Both the position numbers and the translations under genes were made by a program. Source: CATQGW01 sp965242565 (GTDB lineage Bacteria; Chloroflexota; Dehalococcoidia; Bin125). From it: 64,000 nt of DNA. This document shows, piece by piece, positions 36,686 to 46,000 of this stretch. Position 1 is the first letter of the stretch. The number at the start of each line of letters is the position of its first letter. Location: contig OZ251457.1 in NCBI GenBank assembly GCA_965242565.1, positions 1,364,001 through 1,428,000 of the forward strand, read 5' to 3'. Below the pieces are notes generated by a model, which did not search any database, was not told the DNA's origin, and saw nothing but the letters and a program-made list of their open reading frames with translations.

Positions 36686-37224
36686 TGGCGGCGGCGGCGG
36701 CGCCAGAGGCGGCCAAGCCGAGGTTTGAGGACGGCGAGTTCGTGCCGTCGCGCGAGGTGCCCTTTTCGCGTGAGCTGGATGAGCTGATTCACGAGATTCG
36801 GGCGGGCGAGGCGCCGAACATCGGGCGGTTTTGCGGCTACTGCTGCGCGCCGTTGGGGCGGGCGTCGGCGTGCGAAGTCTGCGGCGAGTCGGCCTCGCGC
36901 ACCGCGCCGCTGGACAAGATCGATCGGGAATTGGCGCAGATCTACGTGGCGAAACGGAAGCGGGAGGCGTGGTTCGTCCACGGCTTCACCTGGACGGGCA
37001 TCCTGCTGATGACGGGGCTCTCGGTGCTGCTGATGGTGGTGCTGCCGGACTGGACGAAGATTTTCGCGATCATGACGCTGGTGCTGGGCGGCTATTTCGC
37101 GGGCACGTTCTTCGGCAACGTGCTGGCGCAGACGCCGGCCTATCGGAGTGGGCTCAATCTGTTCGCGCGGCGGTGGTCGGAGTTCGCGTCGAAGCGGGGG
37201 ATGGTCAGCCCAGAACGGCGATGA
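36682..37224 (+). CDS. Zinc-ribbon protein with two membrane helices
   Basis: The start MMAAAAAPEA overlaps the VOC stop; 180 residues. A four-cysteine ribbon (CGYCC then CEVCG, about residues 50-70) is followed by two membrane helices (GFTWTGILLMTGLSVLLMVVL and IFAIMTLVLGGYFAGTFFGNVL). The ribbon could bind zinc on the cytoplasmic side. No known family. Its last 20 nt overlap the convergent gene at 37205. Confidence 0.62.
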   Translation: MMAAAAAPEAAKPRFEDGEFVPSREVPFSRELDELIHEIRAGEAPNIGRFCGYCCAPLGRASACEVCGESASRTAPLDKIDRELAQIYVAKRKREAWFVHGFTWTGILLMTGLSVLLMVVLPDWTKIFAIMTLVLGGYFAGTFFGNVLAQTPAYRSGLNLFARRWSEFASKRGMVSPERR

Positions 37225-37531
37225 TGATCCCGGTGGTGATGCCGTGCGTGGCGATGAAGAGCGCGGCGAGGGCGAGCGTGGTGCGAGCCTGCCGCGCCTC
37301 AAGCGCCGCCATCTCCGCCCGCATCCGCGCCTCAAAGGCCGCCAGCTTGTCGTTCATCCGCGCCTCGAACGCGGCGAACATTCCTCGCGTGTCCTCGCGT
37401 AGCGACTCGACGTCCGCCTTGGTTGCAAGTTCCTGCACGCCATCCTCGAGCGCGTCGGTGAGGTCGTCACCGATCTCCAAGTTGGCAGCGGCAAAGATGC
37501 CGCGAATGCGGGGGCGGTCGAAAGTGGTCAT
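37205..37531 (-). CDS. Small coiled-coil membrane protein
   Basis: A 108-residue protein with head FDRPRIRGIFAAANLE, a coiled coil made of EARMNDKLAAFEARMRAEMA-like heptads, and a terminal membrane helix LALAALFIATHGITTGIIIAVL. The helix is almost that of 664-1020 (LVIATLGICTGILIAVL). It converges on the zinc-ribbon gene with a 20-nt overlap. Function unknown. Confidence 0.7.
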   Translation of the reverse strand: MTTFDRPRIRGIFAAANLEIGDDLTDALEDGVQELATKADVESLREDTRGMFAAFEARMNDKLAAFEARMRAEMAALEARQARTTLALAALFIATHGITTGIIIAVLG

Positions 37532-37551
37532 GTCAAAATCCTACACGATCG

Positions 37552-38667
37552 TCAGGAGGGTTGCGACCAGCGTTCTTCCAGGGCTTCGGCGGCGGCGCGG
37601 GTGGTGAGGACGAGCACGGCGTCGCCGCTGCGCAGGCGGTGGCCGGGAGCCGCGCCGGCGGTAAAACCGCCGTCGGCGCCGCGCACGCCGAGCAATTGAA
37701 CGGCGGCCGCGCCGGCCAGCGCGTCGGCGGCGCTGCGGCCCTGCGCGGCCGAGTCTGCGCCGACATCAAGGCGCAACAGCACGTCGGGCGCGCCAGGCAG
37801 CTCGAGCACGTTTTCGGCGGCCTCGGCGACGCCGGGGTAGAGCGAGGCGGCGGCGAGCTGGCGGCCGGCGATCTCGGTCGGCGTGAACACGCGAGCCGCG
37901 CCCGCCTGGCGCAGCGGCTCGGCCGCGTCCGGCTCGTTGGCGCGGGCCACGACGTAGCACTCCGGGTCGATGCCCAGCGCGGTGAGCGTGATGAAGGTGT
38001 TCTGCGCATCGTTGCCGGTGGCGACGATCAGCGCGCGCGCATCGGGCAACCGCGCTTCGAGCAGCGCGTCGCGCCGGCTGGCGTCGCCGTGGATCGCAAG
38101 TTGCGCGGCGCGGCGGTGCAGCTCGATTTCAGCAGGATCGACGTCGATGATCGCGAACGGCCGCCCGCGGCGGATCAGTTCGGCGACCACGCCGCGCCCG
38201 ACGCGGCCCGCGCCGGCGACGATCACATGGTCTTCCAGCGCCGCCAGGTCGCGCCTCATCCGCCAACTCCGCAGTTCACCATACAAGTCGCCCTCCAGCA
38301 GCGCGGCGGCGATCGCGCCCATCAGATACAACCCCGTCGTGACGCCGATCACCGCGAGCACGATGGTGAAGGCGCGGCCTGCGCCGTCGAGCGGATGCAC
38401 CTCGCTAAAGCCGACGGTGGTCAGCGTCAGCATGACCTGGTAGAGCGAGTCGAACCAGCTGAAATCGCTGATCAGGCGGTACCCGACCACCCCCACGATG
38501 GTGATCAGCATCAGCAGCGCGGTCGCCCAGAGCAGCCGGCGGAAGCCGGCCGGCGGCGCGACGGCGGCGAACCCGATTAAGGTGCGGCTGAGAAACAGTC
38601 CCAGCCACGGCACGGCGCGCAGCAACCGGGCGACACGCAGGACGATGCGCAGCGGGAGGCGGCGCAC
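37552..38667 (-). CDS. Potassium channel with RCK/TrkA domains
   Basis: The start is a GTG at 38667, eight nt after the VWA gene's stop. The 371-residue product has two membrane helices around a pore loop TLTTVGFSEV (a K+ selectivity filter with F in place of Y), then an RCK-N domain (HVIVAGAGRVGRGVVAEL, with the Rossmann G-x-G-x2-G) and a TrkA-C-like domain at the end. It conducts K+ gated by a cytoplasmic ligand. It may share a transcript with the VWA and AAA genes. Confidence 0.85.
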   Translation of the reverse strand: MRRLPLRIVLRVARLLRAVPWLGLFLSRTLIGFAAVAPPAGFRRLLWATALLMLITIVGVVGYRLISDFSWFDSLYQVMLTLTTVGFSEVHPLDGAGRAFTIVLAVIGVTTGLYLMGAIAAALLEGDLYGELRSWRMRRDLAALEDHVIVAGAGRVGRGVVAELIRRGRPFAIIDVDPAEIELHRRAAQLAIHGDASRRDALLEARLPDARALIVATGNDAQNTFITLTALGIDPECYVVARANEPDAAEPLRQAGAARVFTPTEIAGRQLAAASLYPGVAEAAENVLELPGAPDVLLRLDVGADSAAQGRSAADALAGAAAVQLLGVRGADGGFTAGAAPGHRLRSGDAVLVLTTRAAAEALEERWSQPS

Positions 38668-38674
38668 AGCGGCC

Positions 38675-40816
38675 TCAGACGCGCGAGAGCGATTTACGGC
38701 GATGGGTGACGAAGTCGACCAACAGGTACTCGCCCAGCTCGTCGGGCGTCGTATAGAACACCCGCCCCTGGTTGATCCGCGCCACCTGCCCGACAAACTC
38801 CTTGAGGTAGTAGGAGCGGTCGAGCATGAAGATGTTGATCACGATGTCCTTTTTGGTGCATTGCCGCACCTGCTTGAGCGTCTCGCGGATCGTGATCGGG
38901 CTGGGCGGGTAGGCGAAGTAGGAGCGGCCCTGCTCGAGGTGCGCGGTGGGTTCGCCGTCGGTGATCATGATGATCTGGCGCGTGCCGACCTTGTGCTTGG
39001 CCAGCAACTGTTGGGCGATCAGCAGCGCGTGGTGCATGTTGGTGCCGAGCACCGTTTCGTCCCAGCGCACGTAGGGCAGTTCCGGCGCTTTGAGCTCGCG
39101 CGCGTAGGCGCTGAAGCCGACCAGGTAGAGACTGTCGCGCGGATACTGCATCCGAATCAGGTTATTGAGCGCCATCGCCACCTTTTTCGCCGCCTGGAAC
39201 GAGCCGCGCAGCGCCATCGACCAGGAGAGATCGAGCATCACCACCGTCGCCGTCTGCGTCAGCGTTTCGGCCCGGTAGACCTCGAAATCGTCCGGTTGCA
39301 GCTGCACGGGGACGCTCGGGCCGCCGCGGAAGATCGCGTTGCCGATCGTCTCCTTGAGATGCAGGTGGAACGGGTCGCCGAACTCGTAGAGTTTGGTATC
39401 GTCCGCGCGGTCGCCGTAGCGTCCGGTTTCGGGCACGTTGTGCTTGCCGAACGACTGGCGCTTGAGGTTGGCGTAGATTTCGGCGAGCGCTTTTTCGCCG
39501 ATCTTGCGGGTGCCGCGCGGGGTGAGCTCCCAGGTGTTGCCGTTCTTGCGGATGTAGCCGGCTTCCTCGAGCAGTTCGAGCAGATTCTTGAGCTGGTCCA
39601 GCGTTTCGCGCGCCTCGTCGCCCAGCAATTCCTCGAGCTGATCCGGATCGATGTTATTGAGATCCCCGCCGTACTGCACCTGCTCCAGCGCCCGCTCCAT
39701 CTGGTCGAGCTGCTGCATGTAGTCCATCAGGTTCATCCCTGATTCGAGGTTCAGGTCCTCGTCGCCGCGGAACGGGTACTGGTTGCGCATGTCGCGCATC
39801 GGGTAGAGCGATTCGAGGTTCTGCGCCAGCCGCATCAACTCCGAGTCCATCCCCATTTCGCCCATCCGCTGCTGCATCAGCTCGTTGAGCTGCTGGCGCA
39901 TCTCCGACGGCAGCGAATCGAGCATGTTCTGCATCTGCGCGGCCTGCTGCTGCAACTGCTCGATCAACTCGTCCAGCGATTGCGGCGGGTTATCGCCGAA
40001 CATGTCGCCGTACTTGTCCATGAAGCCGTCGAAATCCGGCTCTTCGCCGCGCGCGCGCTGCTCCAGCATCTCGTTGAGGTCCTGGATCATCTGCCGCGTG
40101 CGGTCCATGTCCTGCTCGGACATATCCTGCAACGACTGCGAGAGGTCGTTGAAGAAGCGGTTCATCATCGCCTGCTTCAACTGCTCAAGCAGCTGTTCGT
40201 AACGCTCTTTGGCCTCGCTGTTCTCGAACTCATACTCGCGCAGGCCCGACATCTGGCCGGGCGCGTCCTCCGGCAGCCCCTCCAGCTGCTCCGTCTTGCG
40301 TTCCAGCCGCTGGCGCAGCGCCTCGATCAGGCGCTCCTTTTCCTCTTCCGTCAGCCCGTCCTCGCCGCGCTGCTGCGGCTCGGCCTGTTGCGGGGCCGCC
40401 TGCTGCTGTTGCGGCTGGCCCAACTCGCCCTGCTCGCCCTCCTGCGCCGACGGCGGCTGCGGACGCGGGCCGACCTCGTCCAGACGATCGTCCAACGTGC
40501 CCCGCTCCAGATCCAGAATTTCGTCCAGCTGACGCTGAATGTCCTCGAAGACCGACGAGAGATCGAAGCGATCCAGCGCCTCGCGGCGCTGCTGGCGGAG
40601 CCGCTGCAACAGGTCGCGCAGACCGTCCGAACGCTCCCCGTCGGGCGAGCGCACACCGCGCTGCATCATGCTGCGCAGCGCCTGCTGGAGATCGCCGAAA
40701 TTCAGTAGATCGTCGGAGAGCGACTTCAGCACATCGTCGGCGTCGAGCTCGGCGAGCTCCTGCGAGCCGTCCCACTGGCGATAGCGATACTGCTGGGAGT
40801 GAATCGGGTTCGGCAT
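38675..40816 (-). CDS. VWA-domain protein with long Gln/Glu-rich helical region
   Basis: A 713-residue protein. Residues 1-500 are a helical, Gln/Glu/Arg-rich region (QQQQAAPQQAEPQQRGEDGL, MQQRMGEMGMDSEL). Residues 500-713 form a von Willebrand A domain with the MIDAS DLSWSMALRGSF (D-x-S-x-S) and later IIMITDGEPTAHLEQGR. Such proteins pair with MoxR/ChlI-type AAA ATPases, and the one at 40860 lies directly upstream. The pair is likely a metal-insertion or remodelling machine, by family analogy. Confidence 0.85.
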   Translation of the reverse strand: MPNPIHSQQYRYRQWDGSQELAELDADDVLKSLSDDLLNFGDLQQALRSMMQRGVRSPDGERSDGLRDLLQRLRQQRREALDRFDLSSVFEDIQRQLDEILDLERGTLDDRLDEVGPRPQPPSAQEGEQGELGQPQQQQAAPQQAEPQQRGEDGLTEEEKERLIEALRQRLERKTEQLEGLPEDAPGQMSGLREYEFENSEAKERYEQLLEQLKQAMMNRFFNDLSQSLQDMSEQDMDRTRQMIQDLNEMLEQRARGEEPDFDGFMDKYGDMFGDNPPQSLDELIEQLQQQAAQMQNMLDSLPSEMRQQLNELMQQRMGEMGMDSELMRLAQNLESLYPMRDMRNQYPFRGDEDLNLESGMNLMDYMQQLDQMERALEQVQYGGDLNNIDPDQLEELLGDEARETLDQLKNLLELLEEAGYIRKNGNTWELTPRGTRKIGEKALAEIYANLKRQSFGKHNVPETGRYGDRADDTKLYEFGDPFHLHLKETIGNAIFRGGPSVPVQLQPDDFEVYRAETLTQTATVVMLDLSWSMALRGSFQAAKKVAMALNNLIRMQYPRDSLYLVGFSAYARELKAPELPYVRWDETVLGTNMHHALLIAQQLLAKHKVGTRQIIMITDGEPTAHLEQGRSYFAYPPSPITIRETLKQVRQCTKKDIVINIFMLDRSYYLKEFVGQVARINQGRVFYTTPDELGEYLLVDFVTHRRKSLSRV

Positions 40817-40859
40817 GGGGCGACTCCCTGGCTGCGGCGGGCGGGCGAGTACGTGCGAA

Positions 40860-42257
40860 TCAGGCGCGGTAGAAGGCCGCGCGCCCGATCGTGTCCTTGT
40901 TCAGCCGCTTGTTGAGGTGCAGGCCCTCGAGCAGGAACTCGACGGCAGAGGCGAGCGCGGCGGCGTCCTCGCCGAGCTCCAGCGCCGACAGCGCATCCTC
41001 CGCGCCCTCGATCCGCTGCACCACCCCTGCGTAGTCGCCGTTGGCCAACTGCTCGCCGACCTCCACCGCAAGACCGCTGCGGAACTGCTCGACCACCGCG
41101 TCGAGCTCGGCGATGTTGAAGTAGCGCCCGAAGACGGCGGCGATCGCGGCGTGAATCAGCTTTTCGACGATCAGATCGTCCGCGCCGTCCTCGACCGATT
41201 CGAGTTCGAGCTTGCCCTGGAGCGCCGGCGCAATGTGATACAGATCGCAGATGCGCGGCGCGGTCTGCGGCTCGCCGGCCGCGACGGCGCGGCGCACCGC
41301 GTTGGCCAGCAGCGTTTCGTAGCAGGAGATGGTGGCGCGTACCGAGACGCCGGAACGCTGGCTGACATCGGGGCTGCGCCGCGCGAAGCGCGTCACCTCC
41401 GCGATGATCTCCTCCATGTAGGCGGGGCAGCTGACCGCGCAGCCGGGCGCCTCAAGCGGCTGCGCTTCCTGCCGCGCAATCGCCAGCTCGGTTTCGAGCT
41501 CCTCGGGGTAGTGCGTGCGAATCTGCGCGCCGTAGCGGTCTTTGAGCGGCGTGATGATCCGCCCGCGGTTGGTGTAATCCTCCGGGTTGGCCGAAGCCAC
41601 GACCAACACATCGAGCGGCAGCCGCACCTGGAAACCGCGAATCTGCACATCGCGCTCTTCCATGACGTTGAGCAGCCCGACCTGAATGCGCTCCGCCAGG
41701 TCCGGCAGCTCGTTGATGCAGAAGATACCGCGGTTGGTGCGCGGCACCAGCCCGAAGTGGATGGTCAACTCGTCCGAGAGATAGCGCCCCTCGGCCACCT
41801 TGATTGGATCCACCTCGCCGATCAGGTCCGCGATCGTGATGTCGGGCGTGGCCAGCTTCTCCGCGTAGCGCGCGTCGCGCGGCAGCCAGCGGATCGGCGC
41901 GTCGTCGCCCAGCTCCTCCAGCTTCGCCCGCCCCTCCAGCGAGATCGGGCCCAGCGGGTCCTCATGAATCTCCACCTCCGCCAGCACGGGGATTTCCTCA
42001 TCGAGCAGGCTGACCAGCTGCCGAATCATCCGACTCTTCGCCTGCCCGCGCTCGCCCAGGAAGATCACGTCCTGCCCCGCCAGCAGCGCATTAACCAGCG
42101 CCGGCTCCACGGTGTCCTCGTAGCCCATAATGCCGGGAAACAGCGGCTCATCGCCCGCCAGCCGCGCGAGCAGATTATCGCGGATTTCCTCGCGCACCGA
42201 GCGCGGGCGATAGCCCGACTCCCGCAGTTGCCCAACCGTCGCAGCGCGTTCAGTCAC
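40860..42257 (-). CDS. ChlI/MoxR-like AAA+ ATPase
   Basis: A GTG start at 42257 gives 465 residues. FPGIMGYEDTVEPALVNALL precedes the Walker A-like FLGERGQAKSRMIR, and the Walker B region is GIFCINELPDLAERIQVGLL (N-E where DE is usual). Then come DVLVVASANPEDYTNRGRII (sensor 1 region) and RDARYAEKLATPDITIADLI. It belongs with the magnesium-chelatase I-type ATPases that work with a VWA partner, encoded 43 nt downstream at 38675-40816. Confidence 0.85.
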   Translation of the reverse strand: MTERAATVGQLRESGYRPRSVREEIRDNLLARLAGDEPLFPGIMGYEDTVEPALVNALLAGQDVIFLGERGQAKSRMIRQLVSLLDEEIPVLAEVEIHEDPLGPISLEGRAKLEELGDDAPIRWLPRDARYAEKLATPDITIADLIGEVDPIKVAEGRYLSDELTIHFGLVPRTNRGIFCINELPDLAERIQVGLLNVMEERDVQIRGFQVRLPLDVLVVASANPEDYTNRGRIITPLKDRYGAQIRTHYPEELETELAIARQEAQPLEAPGCAVSCPAYMEEIIAEVTRFARRSPDVSQRSGVSVRATISCYETLLANAVRRAVAAGEPQTAPRICDLYHIAPALQGKLELESVEDGADDLIVEKLIHAAIAAVFGRYFNIAELDAVVEQFRSGLAVEVGEQLANGDYAGVVQRIEGAEDALSALELGEDAAALASAVEFLLEGLHLNKRLNKDTIGRAAFYRA

Positions 42258-42596
42258 GCAGCCCCCCTCATCAAGTCCGCCACACCCTGCGTGGCTCCCG
42301 CAATCATAGCGCCCCACCCGTGGACGCGCCCGCCGCTCTCGCCCCGCCCCTCCGTCGCGCCGTCCTCCTCTTTCCGTCGTTCCAGACTTGATCTGGAACC
42401 CAAGCCCAAGCCCCTGCGCAGCACCGACGCCCCGAGCAACCGACCAACGCCGTCAGCAGGCCCGCCACCGTCCCCTCCTCCGTCATACCCGCGCCCCGCC
42501 GCGGAGCCTGCCCCCGGCTCGAACGGGGGTATCTCGACGAGTGCAGCACCAACGCCGCTTCCCGCCCCGCCCCTCCGTCGCGCCTCCCCCCTCTTC

Positions 42597-42745
42597 CGTC
42601 GCCCCAGACTTGATCTGGGGCCTATGCGGCGTCCGTGAGCGAGACCAGGCCACGGAGTTCCCGCGAACGGCGTCGGCCGGCTGCTCGGGGCCTCTGTCCT
42701 GCGCAGTGGCTTGGGTTTGGGCCCCAGATCAAGTCTGGGGCGACG
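42597..42745 (+). repeat. Composite palindromic element, 149 bp, tandem copy 1
   Basis: Starts CGTCGCCCCAGACTTGATCT and ends AGATCAAGTCTGGGGCGACG. Inside: CTATGCGGCGTCCGTGAGCG at the left and GGCTTGGGTTTGGGCC at the right. It differs from copies 2 and 3 by a few bases. Confidence 0.9.
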
Positions 42746-42877
42746 GGGAGGGGGCGGGGTGACGGAGTGGACGCGGGGTGACGGGGTGGGCGCGGGGTGA
42801 CGGAGTGGGCGCGGGGTGACGGGGTAGGCGCGAGAATGACGGCGGAGAGCCCCGCCCCTCTGTCGCGCCCTCCCCTC

Positions 42878-43026
42878 CGTCGCCCCAGACTTGATCTGGG
42901 GCCCATACGGCGTTCGTGAGCGAGACCAGGCCACGGAGTTCCCGCGAACGGCGTCGGCCGGCTGCTCGGGGCCTCTGTCCTGCGCAGCGGGTTGGGTTTG
43001 GGCCCCAGATCAAGTCTGGGGCGACG
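42878..43026 (+). repeat. Composite palindromic element, 149 bp, tandem copy 2
   Basis: Same length and ends as copy 1; inside begins CATACGGCGTTCGTGAGCGA and ends GCGGGTTGGGTTTGGGCC. Confidence 0.9.
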
Positions 43027-43159
43027 GGGAGGGGGTGCGGGTATGACGGAGTGGGGCGCGGGTGTGGCGGGGGAGGAGGGGCGCGGGTATGGGCGGGGTA
43101 TGGGCGGCGCGGGTATGACGCGGCGCAGCCGCCCCGCCCCTCTGTCGCGCCCTCCCCTC

Positions 43160-43308
43160 CGTCGCCCCAGACTTGATCTGGGGCCCATACGGCGTCCGTG
43201 AGCGAGACCAGGCCACGGAGTTCCCGCGAACGGCGTCGGCCGGCTGCTCGGGGCCTCTGTCCTGCGCAGCGGGTTGGGTTTGGGCCCCAGATCAAGTCTG
43301 GAACGACG
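43160..43308 (+). repeat. Composite palindromic element, 149 bp, tandem copy 3
   Basis: Nearly identical to copy 2 up to its right end, which has CTGGAACGACG in place of CTGGGGCGACG. Confidence 0.9.
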
Positions 43309-43451
43309 GAAAGGGGGCGCCAACGGCATCAGCCGGCGGCTCGGTACCTCGGCGCCGCTCGCGTCGAGATACCCCCGTTCGAGCCGGGGGCGGGCTCCGC
43401 GGCAAGCGCGGGGTATGACGCGGCGCAAGCCGCGCGGGCGCGTTAACGCGC

Positions 43452-43483
43452 CGCAGGGCGGGGGCGCAAGCCCCCGCCCTGCG
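43452..43483 (-). terminator. Strong hairpin after the large secreted-protein gene
   Basis: A perfect 14-bp stem (CGCAGGGCGGGGGC paired with GCCCCCGCCCTGCG) around four loop bases (GCAA on the plus strand), 28 nt past the stop codon of the gene ending at 43511. A second palindrome, GGCGCGTTAACGCGCC, lies next to it at about 43437-43452. There is no clear U-tract, so intrinsic termination is probable but not certain. Confidence 0.6.
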
Positions 43484-43510
43484 GATTGGGTCCGGCTCCG
43501 ATGGAGCGGG

Positions 43511-46000
43511 CTAGCCGCCGATCCAGAGCACCGCGCCGCGGCTCACCGCGAAGTCCTCCGAACCCGGCGGCGACACGCCGTCCACCACCGCGTACAGCGT
43601 CCAGGCCTGCAGCGACGGCTGCCAGATCCGAATCGCCGTCACGTTGCCCAGGCCGGCCAGCAGCGCCGAGGCGCTCGTCGGCGTCTCGCCCAGGTAGGAC
43701 GCGAAGCCCGCCCGACCGCTCAGGCTGTCCGCCGGGTTGGTCGGCTCCGGCGGGGCCGCCGGCGTGCCGACGTTCTCGCTCCAGAAGCCCGTGCCCGCGC
43801 CCGAGGTCAGCGTGACCCAGGCCCGACCTTCGCCGATCACCACGTACTGCGCCGCGGCCTGACCGTCCTTCGTCGCCGCCTGCTTGCTGATCGCGACCAG
43901 CTTCGCGGCCGGCTGCGGATCCGCCCAGACCACCGGCGTGCCGTCCGGCACCGCGCTGCCGTCCGAGTTGCTCACCGTCGCGGTCAAGGTGAAGCGCGCG
44001 TTCGGCGCGAAATCGCTCTCGCTCACCGCCACCGTAATCGCGGCCGCCTCGCCCGCCACCGTGAAGCTCTGCGTCTGCTTCAGACTGCCCGCGCGCACCT
44101 CAATGGTGTACACGCCCGTCTTCAGCGCCGTCGCCGAACCCACGTTGATCTCCACCTGCAGGCGGCCGTCCGCGTCGCGCAGATCCGCCGGCGTGTCCGC
44201 GCCGTCCTGCAGCGGCCAGGTCGCCTGGATGCCCGTCGCCGTCTGGTTGACCGTCTTGTCGTCCGGATCCTTGATGATCGTCCGCCGACCGCTGGTCGGC
44301 ACCGTCGCCCGGTTGCCGCTCGCGTCCGCCGCGCTGACCGAGAGCCGCAGCCGGTCGCGGTTGTCGTCGCCCGCGGTGTCCTTGTTCAGGATGCTCGAGG
44401 CCGGCTCGGTCAGCGTCATCGCGCTGGCCGTGCCCGTGAAGGTGATCTCGATCGGACCCAGCGAGAACGAGGTGCCGCTCGCGTTCAGCACGGTGCCGCG
44501 CACCATCGCCACGCCCGCTTTGGCCGGCGAGGGCGGCAGCACCCGGAAGCGAATGTCGCCCGTGTTGCTCGTGTTCAGCTGGCTCACCATGATCTGGCAG
44601 GCCAGACCGTCCTGCGCGCCCACGCACTCGCCCACGCTGGGCGTGACCGAGGCCAGCCGCCCCATGTTGGTGTTGAGCAGGATCGTGCTCACGCTGCCCG
44701 AGGCCGAGGGCTTGCCGTTCTCGTTCAGAATGCTCAGCGAGAGCTGCGTGCCCTTGGTGTCCGAGGCCGCGATGATCGCCGGCCACGGCTGGCCCGCCGC
44801 GCCGCCCACCGTCGCCTGCGCCGCATCGGTCGCGCCCTGCGTCGCGAAGTCCAGCGTCGCCGTCTGCGCCTCGGCCACCGTGCCGATGTTGATCGTCAGG
44901 CTGTCCGTCAGCGTCATTTCGCCGGTGTTGGCGGTCTGCGCGGTCGCGCCCAGGCCCTCGGCGCTGTGCAGCTGGATGCTGGCCGACACCGTGAAGGAGC
45001 CGTCCGGCGTGCCGCGCGGAATGGTGATCGAGCCGTCCTGCGCGTTCAGAATGCGCCGCTTCGGCACCAGGAAGTTCTCGTCAACCGCTGCCGCCATCGT
45101 GTCGTAGTCGCCGTTGTGCGTGGCGTAGGTGTTGTTGCCCGCCCAGCCGAACTGAGCGTCGACCACCGGAATCTCGCAGGTCCAGGTGGTCACGTCGTCC
45201 GCAGTACTCGCCGTGCAGGGACCCTGCACGCCCGACGCGTTGTCGCGGCTGGTCAGGTAGTCCAGACTGTTGGCGAGGTCCGCAGCGCTGGCGAGGGTGT
45301 CGCCGCTGCGGAAGGAGTCGCCGAGAATGCCGTGCCCGCTGTAAAGGGCCTTCCAGTCGTTGTCCAGGTCCGGCTCGCTGGTGATCGGGTAGTCGCCCTG
45401 GCAGTCGTTACCGTGACCGCCGCCGTCCGTTTGGCCGGTGGCCTGGTACAGCACGAAGCCGTAGCTGGCGCTGAAGTCGTCAACATCTGCGCCGGTTGAC
45501 ATCTTGCCGACCTTGCAGTCGTCCGTGTAGGTCCCCGGGTCGACGTCGGCCCGGCCCAGACGCTCCGGGTCCAGCCGCAGGGTGCGCCCGCCCGCGTTCT
45601 CCCACTCGTAGGGACCCGCGATCCGCAGCGTGCCGCCGTCCTGCAGGTAGAACGCGTCGCCGAAGGTGCCGTGGTCGCCCGCGTTGTACAGCGAGGGCGC
45701 GCCTTCGCCCGTCTTGCCGCTCGGCACGTCGAACTTGATCACGGCCTTGATCCGCGCCGACGAACCGGCCGGCACGGTGTCGTCCGAATCGTCGATCAGG
45801 CTCAACTCCAGCCGGAAGTTGGTGCGGTCGTCGTTGGCGCCCGTCTGCATGCTGTTGTTCGTGGTCTGCGCGCCGGCCGGCTGCAGGGCGCTCAGCGCCA
45901 GCGCCGCGGCCAGCGCCAGCAGCGCCGCCAACGCGGCCAGCGCCAACAGCCGCGCGGACCGCGCAGGCCGACGCCCCGCCAGGGTCTGAAGTGCGTTCAC
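43511..46000 (-). CDS. Large secreted Ig-like-repeat protein
   Basis: An 829-residue protein with a long signal peptide (RRPARSARLL then an Ala/Leu run, cleaved near PAGAQT). The mature chain is Asp/Thr/Asn-rich and beta-strand-like, with several Ig/invasin-like units, for example ITVAVSESDFAPNARFTLTA and VPDGTPVVWADPQPAAKLVA (the pattern of bacterial Ig-like D1/D3 domains). The last 70 residues (ASYLGETPTS, then RIWQPSLQAWTLYAVV, then GAVLWIGG) resemble the NLVGW module of the metallopeptidase at 2555-3982. Probably an abundant surface or S-layer-type protein; this is inferred from composition. Confidence 0.75.
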   Translation of the reverse strand: MNALQTLAGRRPARSARLLALAALAALLALAAALALSALQPAGAQTTNNSMQTGANDDRTNFRLELSLIDDSDDTVPAGSSARIKAVIKFDVPSGKTGEGAPSLYNAGDHGTFGDAFYLQDGGTLRIAGPYEWENAGGRTLRLDPERLGRADVDPGTYTDDCKVGKMSTGADVDDFSASYGFVLYQATGQTDGGGHGNDCQGDYPITSEPDLDNDWKALYSGHGILGDSFRSGDTLASAADLANSLDYLTSRDNASGVQGPCTASTADDVTTWTCEIPVVDAQFGWAGNNTYATHNGDYDTMAAAVDENFLVPKRRILNAQDGSITIPRGTPDGSFTVSASIQLHSAEGLGATAQTANTGEMTLTDSLTINIGTVAEAQTATLDFATQGATDAAQATVGGAAGQPWPAIIAASDTKGTQLSLSILNENGKPSASGSVSTILLNTNMGRLASVTPSVGECVGAQDGLACQIMVSQLNTSNTGDIRFRVLPPSPAKAGVAMVRGTVLNASGTSFSLGPIEITFTGTASAMTLTEPASSILNKDTAGDDNRDRLRLSVSAADASGNRATVPTSGRRTIIKDPDDKTVNQTATGIQATWPLQDGADTPADLRDADGRLQVEINVGSATALKTGVYTIEVRAGSLKQTQSFTVAGEAAAITVAVSESDFAPNARFTLTATVSNSDGSAVPDGTPVVWADPQPAAKLVAISKQAATKDGQAAAQYVVIGEGRAWVTLTSGAGTGFWSENVGTPAAPPEPTNPADSLSGRAGFASYLGETPTSASALLAGLGNVTAIRIWQPSLQAWTLYAVVDGVSPPGSEDFAVSRGAVLWIGG

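Larger units (their letters stand above)
42258..43440. repeat. Dense palindrome array with three 149-bp composite elements
   Basis: A variant palindrome with GTTCCAGACTTGATCTGGAA lies at about 42380-42402, and a long-form CGTCATACCCGC palindrome at about 42480-42540. Composite elements follow at 42597-42745, 42878-43026 and 43160-43308, all forward. Starts are 281 and 282 bp apart, so element and spacer were amplified together. The spacers (42746-42877 and 43027-43159) are runs of G-rich half-palindrome units. A long-form palindrome is inverted at about 43368-43415. Open frames of up to 268 codons here are by-products. Confidence 0.9.

Noticed and set aside
42597..43308. CRISPR-like array
   Set aside because: The short repeats are palindromes in inverted pairs about 100 bp apart, spacers are not unique 30-40 bp units, and no cas gene is present.
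42622..43428. 268-codon minus-strand open frame in the palindrome array
   Set aside because: Its protein repeats RPRLDLGPKPNPLRR because the DNA repeats; no start context or domain.
43274..45499. 741-codon plus-strand open frame opposite the large secreted protein
   Set aside because: Arg/His/Gln-rich antisense shadow; the minus-strand frame has a signal peptide and Ig-like pattern.
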